Shown: positions 32,032 to 45,280 of the stretch, in pieces
How the letters are laid out: each line of letters opens with the position of its first letter
Position numbering within the stretch: position 1 is the first letter of the stretch
Assembly: GCF_949628265.1 (NCBI RefSeq)
Contig: NC_088789.1
Span: 9,974,886 to 10,038,885, forward strand
Length of the DNA stretch: 64,000 nucleotides
Origin: Cloeon dipterum
Lineage: Eukaryota; Arthropoda; Insecta; Ephemeroptera; Baetidae
Direction of reading: 5' to 3'
The notes under the pieces: model-generated
Databases searched by the model: none
Seen by the model: the letters and a program-made list of their open reading frames with translations, nothing else
What the model was told of the DNA's origin: nothing
Made by a program: the position numbers and the translations under genes

Positions 32032-33610
32032 CTGACGAGTTTTTGGTATCTTTTAAGTCTAGTCGTAGCCTCAAGAGAGCAGGACCAAACCATGCAAAGT
32101 GCTGGCATTCAAAGGACACAATGTAGCTCGTTCTGGTGAGAAAGAAGCGTTAGCATTTGGGTTTGTTATGAACATTCTGGTATATTTTTTATAAACCTTA
32201 GGTTTTTTCAAAACTGTTACTGGTGACAAAATTGAGAGGGAGGAAAAAATTAACAAAGTTGTTTATGGAAAAGTCAAATTTTAGCTGTTTTCATATACTT
32301 TCTTTGATAATTTCTCAAAAAAACTACATTTTTTCATGAAAGATACACAGCTGAAATCTGAGGTGCTATTTTCACTTTTCCGTATGAAGCTAAAACCAAG
32401 TCAATGCATTTTAAATGAACAGTCAGACTCTGGATTCGTGGACTATAAATTGTAACTCAAACCTTTATCTGTTCTGTTCCCATTTTATTTTGCAGTCTTT
32501 CCTTAGTAGGTCTGGTATTGGTTATTTTAAATTTGAGAATTGAATTAAATTTCCATCTAAATTTCGCTATTCTGGCTTTGCCTTAATAATGTTATGTAAG
32601 TAATAATGATTCAGTGAACTTAATTGTTACTATCACAGGAACCCTTTTTTAGCCCTACAGCTTCTTTCTGGACCAGATAGCGATCTACCACAATTAGGAT
32701 TTAATGCCATGAATGAGATTAATACAATGTTTTAACCGTTACTGCAGCGAACAACCAAATGAGGCAATTTCATTTCTCTGTATGTTAGGCCTAACTGATT
32801 GCTCATCACAACTGGTGCTTCAGACGTGGTACTGACTAAACTGTAATCAGGTGGAGCAAAAGGTACCTCAATATATTTTCCAAAGTAAATAGTTCAGGTC
32901 TTAGTTCTATAATCAGTAACCAGACACTTTCAAATTCATCCAGATTTTTGCGTTACGAGTGACTCGAAAAGAATTTTAAATGATTGAAAAATATATTATG
33001 ATTCATTTTACTTTTCAGATTTGCAAATCCCTTACCACTTAAAAGCACACAAAAAGTATAAATCATGTGTGAGTCAGTGTGATTATATTTCTTTTAAATG
33101 AAGAATTTAGGGGCTTAGAATGAGCAATAAATTGTTTCCTGTCAGTTATGGTTGTATATAAATTTAACTATTTTGAAAAGAAGACATGTCTAAATTATGT
33201 GTAACTATAACAAGCGGCATTAAAATTTGGACCAAATATTTTCACTGGAAGGATTCAGCTAATAGCCTTACTAGCTATAAAATACTGTAAATATTTGTTC
33301 CTTCTTGTCTGTTTCACAGCAAAATTATTTCCAATGCCCTGTTCATGTAATTATCATTCAAGAATACTTTGATTGTTGGAAAATACTGAAATTTTTTGGA
33401 ACTTGTGGATCTATTTGCAATTGATGTGATAATAAAATACAGTTTGTTGTTATGTTAAGGCATTTCCATCTTAAATCTAAACAGAACATCTATGTGTAGC
33501 CAACTGATAACCAAATTGATCATGCTCATGAATAAACAGACAGATAGTCACTAAACAACATATTTTATTTAAATATTCTATCCCGACATGATGTGGTGAA
33601 AGATATTTGA
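32032..33610. other. Long 3'UTR of the BEGAIN/TJAP1-like gene, convergent with Symplekin
   Basis: AT-rich, with no coding exon. AATAAA near 33430 would give the plus-strand gene a 3'UTR of about 1.4 kb. The Symplekin 3'UTR must lie just below 33611; a TTTATT near 33560 would serve the minus strand. Confidence 0.45.
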
Positions 33611-36600
33611 TTACTCGTCTCCCGGAGGTCCAGGTTGATTTGAATTCTGGTACAGAAAATTTAAATCAAGTTCAAAAACCCCTGAGAATATTAAAGCACT
33701 ACCTTGCCCGTCAGTACTTCCATCACAGTTGAAGGAACGTGAGCTCTCTATAAAATTTGTTTTTAATCAAATTTCTTAAAACAAATATAATTGAAATAGC
33801 ATACCTGGTTCTCAGTAAAACTCTGTACATGCTCCAAGAGCGGTATCTTCATGTCGGGACAAATGGTAAATACATCTTCCAATTGGGGAGCCGGCAATTG
33901 CAGCAACACTTGAAAGCTTTGTGGCATAGCTCTCTGACAGCATTTGACGAATCCCTCCCATACTTTCTTTTGCTTCCACACCTAAACAAGATTGAACAAT
34001 TATTGATCTACTAAACACTTGCTCAAGCGGGAAAAGAGACTCATTGACGTGGAGCTGGTGAAATGGGATTTGCAGAATACCTTTCAACTGACACACATAC
34101 TAAAATTACACCAAATCAAATTGTTGCTCCAAAAAGGATCTGTAGTGGTTGCGGGGCCGAGCTCCCACTCCTTTTTCATTTTTAGTCTAGGGTATTGTTA
34201 TTCATGAGATTGTTAGAAATTCGTTAATGCAACATAAATTAATTGAAACCCACTATAGAGCTTAAAAAAATCTTAGATCCCTGCCTTAAATTTATAATTC
34301 TTGTGTACCTGTTTCTGAATCAGTCGTTGGAGAATGTTCATAATGAAACCAATCAGTCGAGGGTAAAGCGCAAACGACTGAATTACAGTCCTCATGAACA
34401 AGGTTGGCAGCGGGCTCTGCTCCATTAAACTCTGCATGACGACAGCCAACACTTCTTGGGTGTAAGCTTGTTGCTCACCAAAGCAAAACGAGGTTGCTGA
34501 AAGAAAATTTGAATTAAATGAAATTTTTAGAATAACCTGAAAAATACCCTTCATGATGGTCTTCATATCAGCCTTGCTTGTGTCGATGTTGTGTAGAGCA
34601 ATCAAAAGTTCCGCCGGAGTGAGAGGAGACGTGTAGCTAGAGCCTTCAGAATGGGTACCAAGCAGACGGTTGAAAACCTGAGAGTTAAAATTTTGTATGC
34701 AAACAAACTGAATGGATCATATTGAAAGTACCTCTTTAACAACCACAGGGTTCAAGCTAATCAGCTTGGGCAACGCTCCGATCACCTCCTTCTTTGTTAA
34801 GCCATTGAGAACAGGAATCAAGAATCTGACGTCAGATACTCGAGAGTGATACAGGTCTCTCACTCTGTTCACCAATTCTGTACTTGGTGGGCCTGGAACA
34901 ACGAAATTCAGCTTACTTTGGTTCAACCTACGCTGCCATTTTAAATTTGAACAATCAGTAAAAATAAGGAAATTAAAAATTTTCAGCCAAAGCCACACAC
35001 TGACTGAAGGAACAATGGCATTCACAAGGGGGAGTCCTTTCAATGAACGGAAAATCCTTGTGAATTAAAATGTGTCCCTAAAATTTTCAGCTCAAATTAT
35101 ATGACATTTTCAAGCAATTTCAGAATCTCTTAATTAAAATCGCGGATCTTATTAACCATAAGTTACAATATCACGCTTAATTAGTGGCATTGTAACTTTT
35201 AAAATAACAACATCAAACAGAGCACAATTCACCTATTATTGCTATTCTATTGGCGGCTTCAAAAACGCTTTCGCAATTGGAGAATTCTTTCGTTTAATTT
35301 GAAAGCAAGACACACTATCGGGTGATCGGGTGGAAAAGGTACATACTCTTTTCTGTGAGAATGTGGATGACTCTTGTCACTAGGGTTTCAGCGCCTTTGG
35401 GACATTCCTCAACCAGTTTCAGCAACTGAGGAGATTCCATGCCCATTCCCCGAATGGGCTGCTCGAGCAAACGAAGGATAGTTCTTTTGACATCAGCAAC
35501 AGTTTGCACGTAAATTTTAGCCAACCTGTAAAATGAAGTAAATTAACCTAGTCCTTTGATGCAACAAGTAGCAAACTTACTCGTGAATCATGCTTTCATT
35601 GAGGGGCAGAAGGGAAAGGTACAGATAAAGACAAGCTCTGACGCAATTTTCGTTCCAATCCTTAGTGTTTTCCCTGCCTCTATCTTCTCCAAAAATAACT
35701 TCAGGTGGGTTTGGCAATCTTAGGAATCCTAAATAAAAGATTGCGTAGTCTTCAATCACCTTGCACTGAACACCTTTCTCGTACAACTCGTATACAGCGC
35801 TCAGCGCTCTACTGCGGATCTATTAGAATGGAGTTCAAATGTAGAGGGAGATTTAACATCCAAAATTGTAATAATACCAAATTGTTCTCATGGGCTGTGT
35901 ACAGAAGCAAACAATTGAGGAAAAGCAGCTGCTTTGGTGGTCTTTTTGTTACCAAGTGCTCAAGCAGTGCTATTGAAGACGAAGCATTTTCCTCACTGCC
36001 GCATTGGGCCTTCAGGATTTCAACAGCATCATCAGTTATGGTAGGACTTTCCAAGTAGATTCTCCACATCAAGCTGGAACGAAATTTTAGGCAAAGAGCC
36101 AATAAAGCTATCAATTTCTTACGTATCATGGTCCTTGACAGGATTTTCGTTGGAAATTAGCGTGTTGATGATGCCGCACAACAGTTTGTTGTAGTTTTCT
36201 TCAGGCGCTTCAGCGTACTGTTTCCTCAGCAGGCTGCTGCTTCTGTTGAAACCCTGCATGTAGCTGTACTCTTCGTATAACCACTGTAACGCTAAGTCAC
36301 ATCGCTCACTGACGTTTTCCAGAATATAGTTGTATATTTCTAAGAGAAATGGTCAGTTAAAATTATCAATCCACAGGGATATTTGATTCTACTGCTTACC
36401 ACCCCTGACCTCAGAAGGGAACTGCGAAGCAAGACTGGTTAGAATCTTGCATCTCGTGATCATTGCGCCTCCCAAGACAGCACTGTTATCAGCCTATTCC
36501 AATGGACATAAAATTATGAGCAACCATTGTGAGAGAAAATTTCTTACCTTCAAGATTCGAACGACAGCCATCTGAACCATCTTGTTCCTCACTTTAGAAG

Positions 36601-38605
36601 ACATTGGCTTTGTTATTTCTGCAAGCTTCATGGTCTTGATCTTGGGTATTTTAGTTATTTTTGTAGGGGCCGGCACTGGCGTCGGAGCTTCAATTGGTTT
36701 GCTTGGCTCTATTTGCATTGGCAAAATTATGTCATCGTCGTCATCATCATCCTCCAGCAATTTCTAAAATCAGTTCCATTAGAAAGACACCAGAGGCAGT
36801 AATATAGAGATGTACCTTGTTAAATACTGAGGTCAACGCGGCAGACGCTCTCGTACAGTCGGGCCCAAACCCAGCGGACGCTATTTGAGTGGCCATCAAT
36901 CTTGCGACGTGCTTAATTTGCCCGTGAGTTCCAGCAGCAGCAATGGGCGTGTAAGTTGAGCTGAAAGTGTTTGGCATCTTTTCCGGCAGGAATTTCTGCA
37001 GGCAATAAAAATCTTTTTAACTCTCCAAAAGTCCAGATAGAAAATAACATGGAATTTATAAGTGAAATTAATACTGATGCATAATTTCAAGAAAATGAAA
37101 TGTCAGTGATTGAAATATAATTTATACCATTGCTTGCATGATGAGCTGTGCGGCCAAGTCTACGCCTAGTCTATCTGCTATGAAAAACTCCAAACGATCC
37201 AGGTCAGAACTGCTCAGAGTTGGCCTAGAAACGTCAGAGGTGCCCGCTTCAGGATCAAGCTTGGGCTTCTTTGCAGGGGGCTGCTGCGCTTCAAGCTTCT
37301 TTTGCCGCTTTCTCACTTCTTCTGGTTTGGGCGAGTTTTTAGCAATCTTAACAAAATAATCAGGTAACTAAATTTGCAATCGCCAGCAAAGCATTGCACA
37401 CACTTCATTCTGGGTTGCCCCCAGGTCCATTAATAAAGTGGTGATGTTCGATAACATCTCAAATGCGGCAGGGTGTTTCAACAAATTCAACAGCTGCAGT
37501 TTCAAATGTTTCCGCACAGAGCTCACTTGCGACTTTGAAAGTGTGGGTGGTAGATTTGCTGAAAGGAAAAATTGAGTTTCAAGCATTCGCATAAGAGAGA
37601 ATATTTACTGTGCAGGGTTTCAAAAGCGATGATCACTTTAGCCATGTATTGCGGTCTCATTTTAGCTATGAGTGTCAGCGTTCCCATACAGGCCATCAAA
37701 TTGACGCTGCTTATATGGGCCGAGCCATGGAACTTGATTATATGCTCCAGAGTAGCACTATACAATTGAAATAAGAGTACAAATTATATATCTAGCAACA
37801 GAAATTCTTACACAGCTTCATCTTCAAGTCTGCGCCGTTTGGCTACTTTCAAAGCCATTGGAACATCGTCCAGGGAAAAATCGTTGGCCTTTCTTACGCT
37901 GTCAGCGTCGGTGTAGGTCTGCAAGAGAACAACCATCTCCAAAAACTTGACAGACTGCGTTCGGACACTGTAAAGAAATGCAGATAAGTTTATTCATCAA
38001 CAGAATATAAAAATAAAGTACCCATCATTGTCGTGGTCAACCATGTCTGATATAAAGTTTCTGATTTGAACCACTTCCTGCCAGGTCTTCTCCAAAGTTT
38101 CAGAAACAGTTTTGGATTTTGAAATCCACATCAAAGTGGCTTTGTAGACCTGAGATGCTGCCTGCACTGCTCTTTTGATGACTTGGACTGATTCGTCCCT
38201 CAGCAGGGCCATCAGAGCGCTCGTGAGACGGGGCAAGACTTCAGGCTCATGTTTGCTCACTTCTTCAATAAAGCCTACGATGGCTTTCCTCACATCTGCG
38301 CAGGGGTCTCGTTGAAAGGCAAGAATTTCGTCCAAAAAGTTGTCCAGTAAATTTGGCGACATATGAATAGCGATTTCTTGCACTTTGCGAATGTTATCAG
38401 ATTTAACCTTCTCATTCCCTAGCATGGCTTCATTTAGCAGAGAAACAACCTGGAAGGTAAATGTAAAATGTTAGATGACATGTCGTGAAAAATTAGATCG
38501 CAAGAACTAAAATGTACATACCCTGTTTTCAGTTCCATCCTCCTCCTCATCCGCAAAATATTGAGCAGCGGTGCTCCTGCGAGACTCTCCATCCGCTGAT
38601 GCCAT
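33611..38605 (-). CDS. Sym: Symplekin, scaffold of the pre-mRNA 3'-end cleavage machinery
   Basis: Nineteen exons on the minus strand join in phase to 1082 aa: 38605-38522, 38449-38022, 37967-37812, 37757-37609, 37558-37404, 37346-37128, 36995-36816, 36763-36548, 36493-36400, 36339-36123, 36073-35878, 35819-35581, 35525-35347, 34892-34732, 34677-34548, 34496-34309, 33981-33805, 33747-33703, 33646-33611. The N-terminal 350 residues are the HEAT-repeat domain that binds Ssu72 ([33 protein letters not shown]). A Lys-rich linker with an acidic DDDDDDD run follows at about 463. The C-terminal Symplekin domain is very well conserved ([63 protein letters not shown]). Symplekin holds CPSF and CstF together for polyadenylation and also serves histone mRNA cleavage. 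The length is slightly below fly (about 1165) and human (about 1270). It shares a short divergent promoter with MGRN1. Confidence 0.96.
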
Positions 38606-39042
38606 TTTTGTGCACGAAAACTAATATTGCATTCAACTGAAATGCTATCAAGTTGACAAATTCGACAAGCTGGATTAAGCTTTGATTACTCAACCAACAA
38701 CCATGTGGTTTATCATGCGACTGGTTCAGTCCACAAAAATGTAAATAATAAATAAAACCATCAATGGCGGCCGCTACAGAATCTTGCCGGTCCCCGCGGT
38801 AAATTTAAGTTCAGTTGTAACACCGGTTTAAAAGCCATTCTTAAATATTACCGGTTACAAAATTTGTAAAAAAAACCTCTTCACATATAATCCCACTGGT
38901 TCCCACCTGGTCCCCACCACAGACTTGAAAAGTACACAGAAGATCTGAAATACCAAGATGGCTGACAGAAATAATTTATCTGACTTATCCCAGTGAAATT
39001 TTTAAGGTTTAATCAAACCCTGCGCGATACAATCCCAGAGAA
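38606..39042. promoter_or_regulatory. Bidirectional promoter of Symplekin and MGRN1
   Basis: Only 437 bases separate the two divergent start codons. The interval contains ATGGCGGC at 38764-38771 (YY1-type core) and AAGATGGCTG near 38951. A TATA box is not evident. Coordinated housekeeping expression is inferred. Confidence 0.55.
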
Positions 39043-42000
39043 ATGGGTTCTCTCGCGAGCAGGCAAAACGCTGGGGTGGAGGAAGTGGATGTTTCCTCGA
39101 ATCATGCTTACAAGTATCCTCCACGATCAGGTAAAAATGTGACATTATTTGCTATTTTTGTTTAGCAACCAGGCCATGTTTATGCTGTTAGGTTACTTTA
39201 ATTAAAAAAGGTCGGCCGAGTATAATCTTAATCAAACTTCGCCCTGTGGATGTGGAAATAGAGGAGTGTATTTTTATTTGCGAATCTTACAGGAAATTAC
39301 TTTGGCTGCCACTTCATCATGGGTGGTGAGCGATTTGACACACCTCAGCCAGAGGCTTATCTTTTTGGCGAAAATTCAGATCTGAATTTTTTAGGCAACA
39401 AACCTACGCCTGTGAGTATGATGGTTATACTGAATATCGATTAAAACTATTATATAAAGTTAAGTAATTATTGGCATGTGTACATTATCTTACCAAAGGC
39501 AGCCCTATTTTTTCTTTCACCTACAACGGTACATTTATACTCGCTCTAAAGTAAGCTCTGTTTACGTATTTTATCCTTTTTTAGACTTATTTAATTTGCT
39601 TGGTGAATATTTTCTATAATTTAATATTATATTTTTCAGTTCCCATATCCACCCCCTCAAGCAACTGAACCTACTAAGACATTGAAGAGTATGATAAACA
39701 TAAGAAAAGAGTCTCTCCGGTTTGTCAGGGTAGGCTCAGCTGACAATATCAATAAAGGAACGCCACAGGATCCAAAAAACGAGGAGTCAAGCAGATTTAC
39801 CATAGAGTTTACATTTGACTGCGACTGCAAATGTGCAATCACTATTCATTATTTGTGTCAGGAGGAACTCACTCCATTGGGTGTTACGTGAGTGATTTCT
39901 AAAGCAATGACTAGCATGTTGAGTTGAAAAATTTTGTTAGGTACGCATCAAGCAACCCTTCACTTTCTTCAGAGACTTTCCATTACAAAAAAGGATCTGG
40001 ACAAACGTTCTGCCAGCCGTCTCATTCATTTAATCCTTCTATTCTTACGGAGGACCAGCTTAGCTATAACATGGAAAGAGAAATTTGTCCAGTCGCCATC
40101 CATTGTGTTGCTGAAGAGCCCGCTGATGGTAAGCAAAAAGAGTACAATGTGCTCAGTTGCTAACAATCCTTCCCTTACATCGCAAATATTAACTGTAAAA
40201 ATATATGTGCAGAACCCAGACAGTCACACACGACCATTGCTGTAATTGACAGACATCCTGATGGGACTTTTGGTCTGCGTGCATTTAAACAGAAAATCTA
40301 CGTAGATGGACTTTGCTATTTGCTGCAGGAAATTTATGGCATTGAGAACAAAAACAACGAAAACAAGGTAAATTAGTCTCTATGCGTTAAAGGTAGTCAA
40401 ACACTGAAATTGTTGACTTTGCTGCAGGGTTCAATTGATACTGATACCGAAGACAATGGAAGTGAATGTGTGATTTGTATGTGTGACGGGCGCGACACTT
40501 TGATCCTGCCCTGCCGTCACCTCTGCTTGTGTAACAACTGTGCGGACTCGCTGCGGTATCAGGCCAACAACTGCCCCATTTGCAGAGCACCTTTTAGGGC
40601 ACTCCTCCAAATAAGGGCTTTGCAGAAGACAAATAGCTCAACTCTTCCAATCGCGTCTGCAGTCACTGGCAACAATGAGGTAAATACTGATTTGTCTTTT
40701 TCTATTAAATTTGTTACCCTTTTAAGTTGTGTCGCTGATAGAGCTGGATTTGAGGGGCATAAATTTCAATCGTAAATAGTGGATTCAGCCAGCCACGCTG
40801 CGCCGCGCCAGCCAGAAAATTTTGGGTCATGTGGGCAGCTGCCGAAGAAAAGGAGTCAAAACTTAAAAAGTCCAGGAGAACCAAATGTCTTTCGGTCCTT
40901 CCAACCATTAAGAACTATCAAACGTTTTAAATACTGTCAGCCGTGCCAGTCACCGGTGAAAATGGCCAGCCGCTGCCACTGGGAAAATTTCGGCCAAGCC
41001 AGTCCTGCCAGCCGACTCCTTTAATCTCGCGGCTGAGACCTATAATCTTAATATCATTGTTATGAACCACGAATTAATGTTATCGTATTTTTAAAAGTTA
41101 AAAATAATTTTAAAAACGGAATCAGATCGTCACTTAAAGTTCTGCCTTTACTATCAATTTAAAATCATGCTTACATAAACTTAATTTTTTATTAAATGTG
41201 TTATGGAGAGAGGCAACCATGAGCGTTCCCTTTATTGCAAGCCACCCCTCTCTTTCAAAAAATCCCCTTTTGTATCTAATTTATAATCTGAACTATTATT
41301 TCTGGCGCCCAGGTCCCATTGTAAGAAGCCCAAGCCTAGAATGGGCCCAACGTTTTGCCCTCAAATTTAGGTCTTTGGTAGTAACCAAAATTGTCCCGTT
41401 ATTGCTAGAGAAATGCTCACCAGCTTTTGTGTGACGATCAAATTTTAATGGATTGACTTCCATTGTGTTTGAGTTACACATCAGCATTTCCAATGCAAAT
41501 TGGCTGTAGTTAACTTTTCCTGCTCTAACTGAATTAGGGATTAAAAAACCCTACCAAGAAAAATAATTTTGGTTTCACGTCAGATTCATAAATTTGTATG
41601 TTATTTTTTTTTAGATTTAACCTAAATAATACAGTTGACCAAAATTATTGTGTTGATGTAGAGCACACTTGCCGCTGTTCCTGCTGGATTTGAAGCTGTG
41701 TCTTTGATTGAGGCCCTGAATGGACCATCTCAGCCAAGCAGACCGGTGCATCCACCTCTACTTTCCAAGAGAGACAGAGCAGCTCCTACCGAAATTGAAG
41801 TTGCTTCTGCTACTCAAGCGGCTGAAATGCTGAACAAGTAATCTTATTTTTTATATTATGCCACCTCCATACCCCGCCATTAAAGTAACGGTGTCCACGA
41901 AAAAATATCTATTGCTAATTTTCAGTTTTTAAAATACGCTTTTCGCAAAACACATAAATAATGCAGGATGTTTTTTCTTGGGAATGATGATTCAATTTTC

Positions 42001-43151
42001 TATTCCAGATCAAATTTAGATCTCCAGCATTCTAGATCAGGAGATTTCAAGGAAAAACTGAGCCCATCTTCAGATGGTCCAATTTCAGAGGTAAAATATT
42101 TTGTTTTAACGTAAGCTGCGATTCTAACCAAATGTGATACCAGTTTCGAACAGCTGGTTCGGCATTGCGTGACAAAGATTTGGCGTTAGAATCAAAAGAG
42201 TGCAGGAAAGCCACATCTCCCACATCTAGTTCGGCTGCCAAGCGCCCATCTCGAAAGGAAAAATTGGTGAAAAGCAGGGACAAAGTGAGAGTCGTCAATG
42301 AAAAGAACGAGGTTTGGAAATAATTTCATCGCAAAGCCAGTTAGTCTCACATTCACGCAATCACAGAGTGGAGATATTTCGGACAATGAAGCAGACAGCG
42401 AAGCAGAAAAGCTGTCTCCGCTGTTAGATGCTAGCACAAGTACTGACCCAATTGTTTGCGCCAGTCCCGTCCAGAGCCCAAGAGGCGAGAAGCCAAGCAG
42501 GAGTACTCTCAACGCATGCCACCCAGCTGTTCACGGGGCTCAAGGGTGCGCTTCGGCTGATGAAACTGATTACTACAACACTGAGGACAAAATTCCCAGC
42601 GCTGCAGAAAAGGTAAAATCATTTATGACACTCAAAATGCTAACAAAAAAGTTAAAATTTTTATGCAGCGTTTAGACAGTACCATACTGATGTTTTTCTG
42701 TTCAATTATACTTGTTTATTCTTGCCATTATCCATACAATACATCATACAATACATAGTAAAATATGAATCAGATTTTAAATTAGGACAGGGTAGCAAAA
42801 TAATGCAAAGTATCAAAATATATAAATTAAAATAAAAGAACAAATTTTAAACTTTGATTAATAAATTTAGTTGGATTATGAGAATATAAATAAACATCTT
42901 GTACTTTTCAGGCTGAAGCTCGGGCTGTGGCACCTGCAATATCTGCTGGTAACACGCCGATCCGAACTCCAGGAACTCCTCTGAGCGCAGCGACAAGTCA
43001 CAGATCCAGCGGTGACAGTTTTAGCTCCAGTAGCTCTACTCGGCAGTTGCTGCCACCAGTCTTGATTGCTGGAGCGACTTCTGCAAATGCAAACACAACA
43101 GGACAGCCCCCTGAATCGTCCAAGTCTTTGGATGATATTGCTATGGTGTGA
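39043..43151 (+). CDS. MGRN1: E3 ubiquitin ligase of the MGRN1/RNF157 (mahogunin) family
   Basis: Eleven exons (39043-39130, 39293-39411, 39640-39887, 39941-40128, 40213-40367, 40428-40679, 41662-41837, 42009-42090, 42144-42284, 42367-42612, 42912-43151) join in phase to 644 aa. The N-terminus MGSLASRQNAG is family-typical and carries a myristoylation-type MGxxxS signal. The conserved domain follows (SGNYFGCHFIMGGERFD, YLFGENSDLNFLG, INIRKESLRFV), then YLLQEIYGIENK. The C3HC4 RING at about 285-325 has CVICMCDGRDTLILPC, CRHLCLCNNC and NNCPICRAPF. The tail is Ser-rich and ends with isolated acidic clusters. Family members act at endosomes (TSG101 ubiquitination) and on G-protein-coupled receptor signalling. 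I placed a splice at 42284/42367, because the continuous frame hits a stop and the next exon is in another frame. The 982-base intron after the RING contains repeat-like sequence. Confidence 0.95.
40760..41030 (+). repeat. Repeat-like GC-rich insert in MGRN1 intron 6
   Basis: A block of about 270 bases is much richer in G and C than the rest of this intron. It is built from recurring CCAGCC and GCCAG words on the plus strand (near 40788, 40812, 40938, 40962, 41000). It looks like a degenerate local repeat or an inserted element. No terminal repeats or coding sequence were found. Confidence 0.35.
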
Positions 43152-44051
43152 TTTCGATGATTCCTCTCTATTGACCCAAATGGACTCTGATCCCGTTTGG
43201 AATGGTTACTTCCGTGATTTAATTAAGCTTCATTATTCGATATAATTAGGATTTAGTATGATCTGAGATTGAAAGCATTTGATATTATTGAAAAGTTAAA
43301 AATCAATGGCTAGAGTTAAGAATGTTAATTTATCAACTCTTTTGTCCAATGTATAAAGATTTATTTTTTGTACCTTACTAAAACTACAAGTTAAGCGTAA
43401 TTCAGTTGTACTACAAAAGCCACTTGAAGAGAAACTTGAATTGCCTCTCTGTGCTCCGGTAAAGATTTAAAAAAGCTATCAGACGTTTCCAAGATAATAT
43501 AATATGCTAACTCATGCTGGCTTGCAGCGTTTTATAGAACCAGAAAATTAATGGTACCAGCAACAGAGATAAGCCGAGAATCATGTCAAGATAGCGTAAT
43601 TATTCTTTTTCTATTCATTGTCAGCACAATTGAATTGCACCCTTGGAAAACTATAATTTATATGCGTCTTGATTGATATTATGTTACGATTATGCGGCAG
43701 AAATTAGATACTTCCAAATAATAATGCTGATTTTAATCACTACACTAGACACGTGTTTCATTCTATATCCCACCACTTTTAAGTGGTTCATATAGGATAT
43801 TATTGGGCAGGAGTGAATTGAATTTAGTGAGTAGTCAACTTGGGCGAACACGTGAAGAAAGTTTTTAGGTTAAGCTCATTATAGGCCATAAGATTGCTTG
43901 CATTTCAGTTGCACCTTCATAATCAACCATTTTCTATTTTAATTTTGCTGTTGATCAAGCTAAGCTTTTCAAGAGGATAATGTCAATATCAAAGCCAGAT
44001 ATAATACCCGAAAGATTGAGTTTATTGAATTGGAAGGTGGTCATAGACAAA
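43152..44051. other. Convergent 3' region between MGRN1 and RpL10
   Basis: This holds the MGRN1 3'UTR and the short RpL10 3'UTR, which runs down from 44051 on the minus strand. AT-rich, with no coding exon or repeat recognised. Confidence 0.4.
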
Positions 44052-45280
44052 TTATCCTCTGCCTTCGCTCAGCGTCTTCTGCCAGTTCTTCCAGCTGAGA
44101 AGTGGACCATGCTCAGGCCTGTACTTGACGTTGCATCCGTCATTCTCCAGTCTGCCTTCTTTCAAGAGGTTTTCATACTCTTCCTTCTCGTATTTTGTGA
44201 ATCCCCACTTCTTGGAGACATAGATCTTCTGGCGGCCAGGGAACTTGAACTTGGCACGCCTGAGAGCCTCGATCACGGAAGCCTTATGACGATCGCTTGA
44301 GCGAACAGACATAATGGGCTGGCCGATGTCGACGCGAGCAACAGTGCCCTGTGGTTTGCCAAAAGCACCGCGCATTCCAGTTTGGAGCCTGAGGACGTAG
44401 CGTTCTTTTAGCTTTATCTTTTTAAAAAGTCTTTAATAATTGTACCTATCAGCTCCAGCGCAGGACAACATCTTGTTGATGCGGATCACATGGAAAGGAT
44501 GAAGTCTCATGCGAATGTGGAACTGGTCCTTGCCGCAGTTCTTCACCAAGTACTGCGTACAACAAGGAATTTGTTAAGATTGCCAGGGAAATTGTGCTGG
44601 CTTGATTTTTACCTTGTTGCAGCAAATACGGCCAGCCTCAAGGGCCTCGGATGAAAGCTGTTCATACTCATCAGAGACGAGATGCACACACAGCGGGAAG
44701 TCCTCAACCTTGGCCTTCTTTCTGCCAAGATCGAAAATCCTAATCTTGGGGTCGGGGACACCTCGACAGAATCGGGACTTGGGGTAGGGCTTGTTCTTGC
44801 AATAGCGGTAGCTAATAAGAGAGAATTATGTAAATTATAATTACATACAAACATATAATTGGTTTAAATTCACCTCAAACCCAACCCATGCAAACGTTAG
44901 AATTTTCTACTTAAAAAATACATATTGTGTTTATTTATTAGATATTATTGGATTTAAAAGGGGATAAATGTTATGATTCAACTGAAAAAAATAAATATAT
45001 TTTTGAATTGAATGCTCTTGCTGGCGAGTTCCGTTCATTAGAGGTACCGTGTGGACCCATCAGGGTTCGCAATGCCATCAATCTCACGTAATTTGATTAA
45101 GCTGTGTACATCCAAACAGTTTTCAATTGAGATTTCATACAGCGCCGATTATGATAGAAAGTTTCCGCCAGGCGATTGCTCGCAAGTTTGATTTCAAAAA
45201 GGAATTTTAAAAAGAAACTATCCTAAATAATATCAACAAAAAATAACATGTACTCACCACCGCGCAGGCCGCCGTCCCAT
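44052..45280 (-). CDS. RpL10: 60S ribosomal protein L10 (uL16)
   Basis: Four minus-strand exons (45280-45258, 44811-44613, 44552-44446, 44388-44052) join in phase to 221 aa, against about 214-218 aa in animals. The protein starts [20 protein letters not shown] and contains [50 protein letters not shown] and [19 protein letters not shown], all diagnostic of uL16. It joins the 60S subunit late in cytoplasmic maturation and contacts the peptidyl-transferase centre. The first coding exon holds only 23 coding bases, as is common in ribosomal protein genes. A further noncoding exon lies upstream. The C-terminus ends in a short Gly/Arg tail. Confidence 0.97.
45010..45190 (-). ncRNA. Candidate structured RNA in the first coding intron of RpL10
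   Basis: Inside the 446-base intron (44812-45257) a block near 45015-45180 is distinctly less AT-rich than its flanks. It is bounded by complementary words: CTGGCG and CGCCAG at about 45165-45171 and 45020-45026, read on the minus strand. Ribosomal protein introns commonly host snoRNAs, and human RPL10 hosts one. I find no convincing C/D boxes and no clear H/ACA boxes, so the class is unknown and the call is tentative. Confidence 0.25.

Noticed and set aside
33985-34100. Open minus-strand frame extending the Symplekin exon upstream
   Set aside because: Symplekin conservation runs from LQRLIQKQ directly into [11 protein letters not shown], so this segment is intron.
42285-42366. Continuous reading into a frame starting at 42298
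   Set aside because: The upstream MGRN1 frame meets a stop there. An 82-base GT-AG intron (gtgaga...cacag) joins the two frames exactly in phase.
45025-45085. tRNA-like A and B box strings on the plus strand
   Set aside because: The B-box-like GGTTCGCAATGCC has one extra base and no cloverleaf or acceptor stem could be formed.
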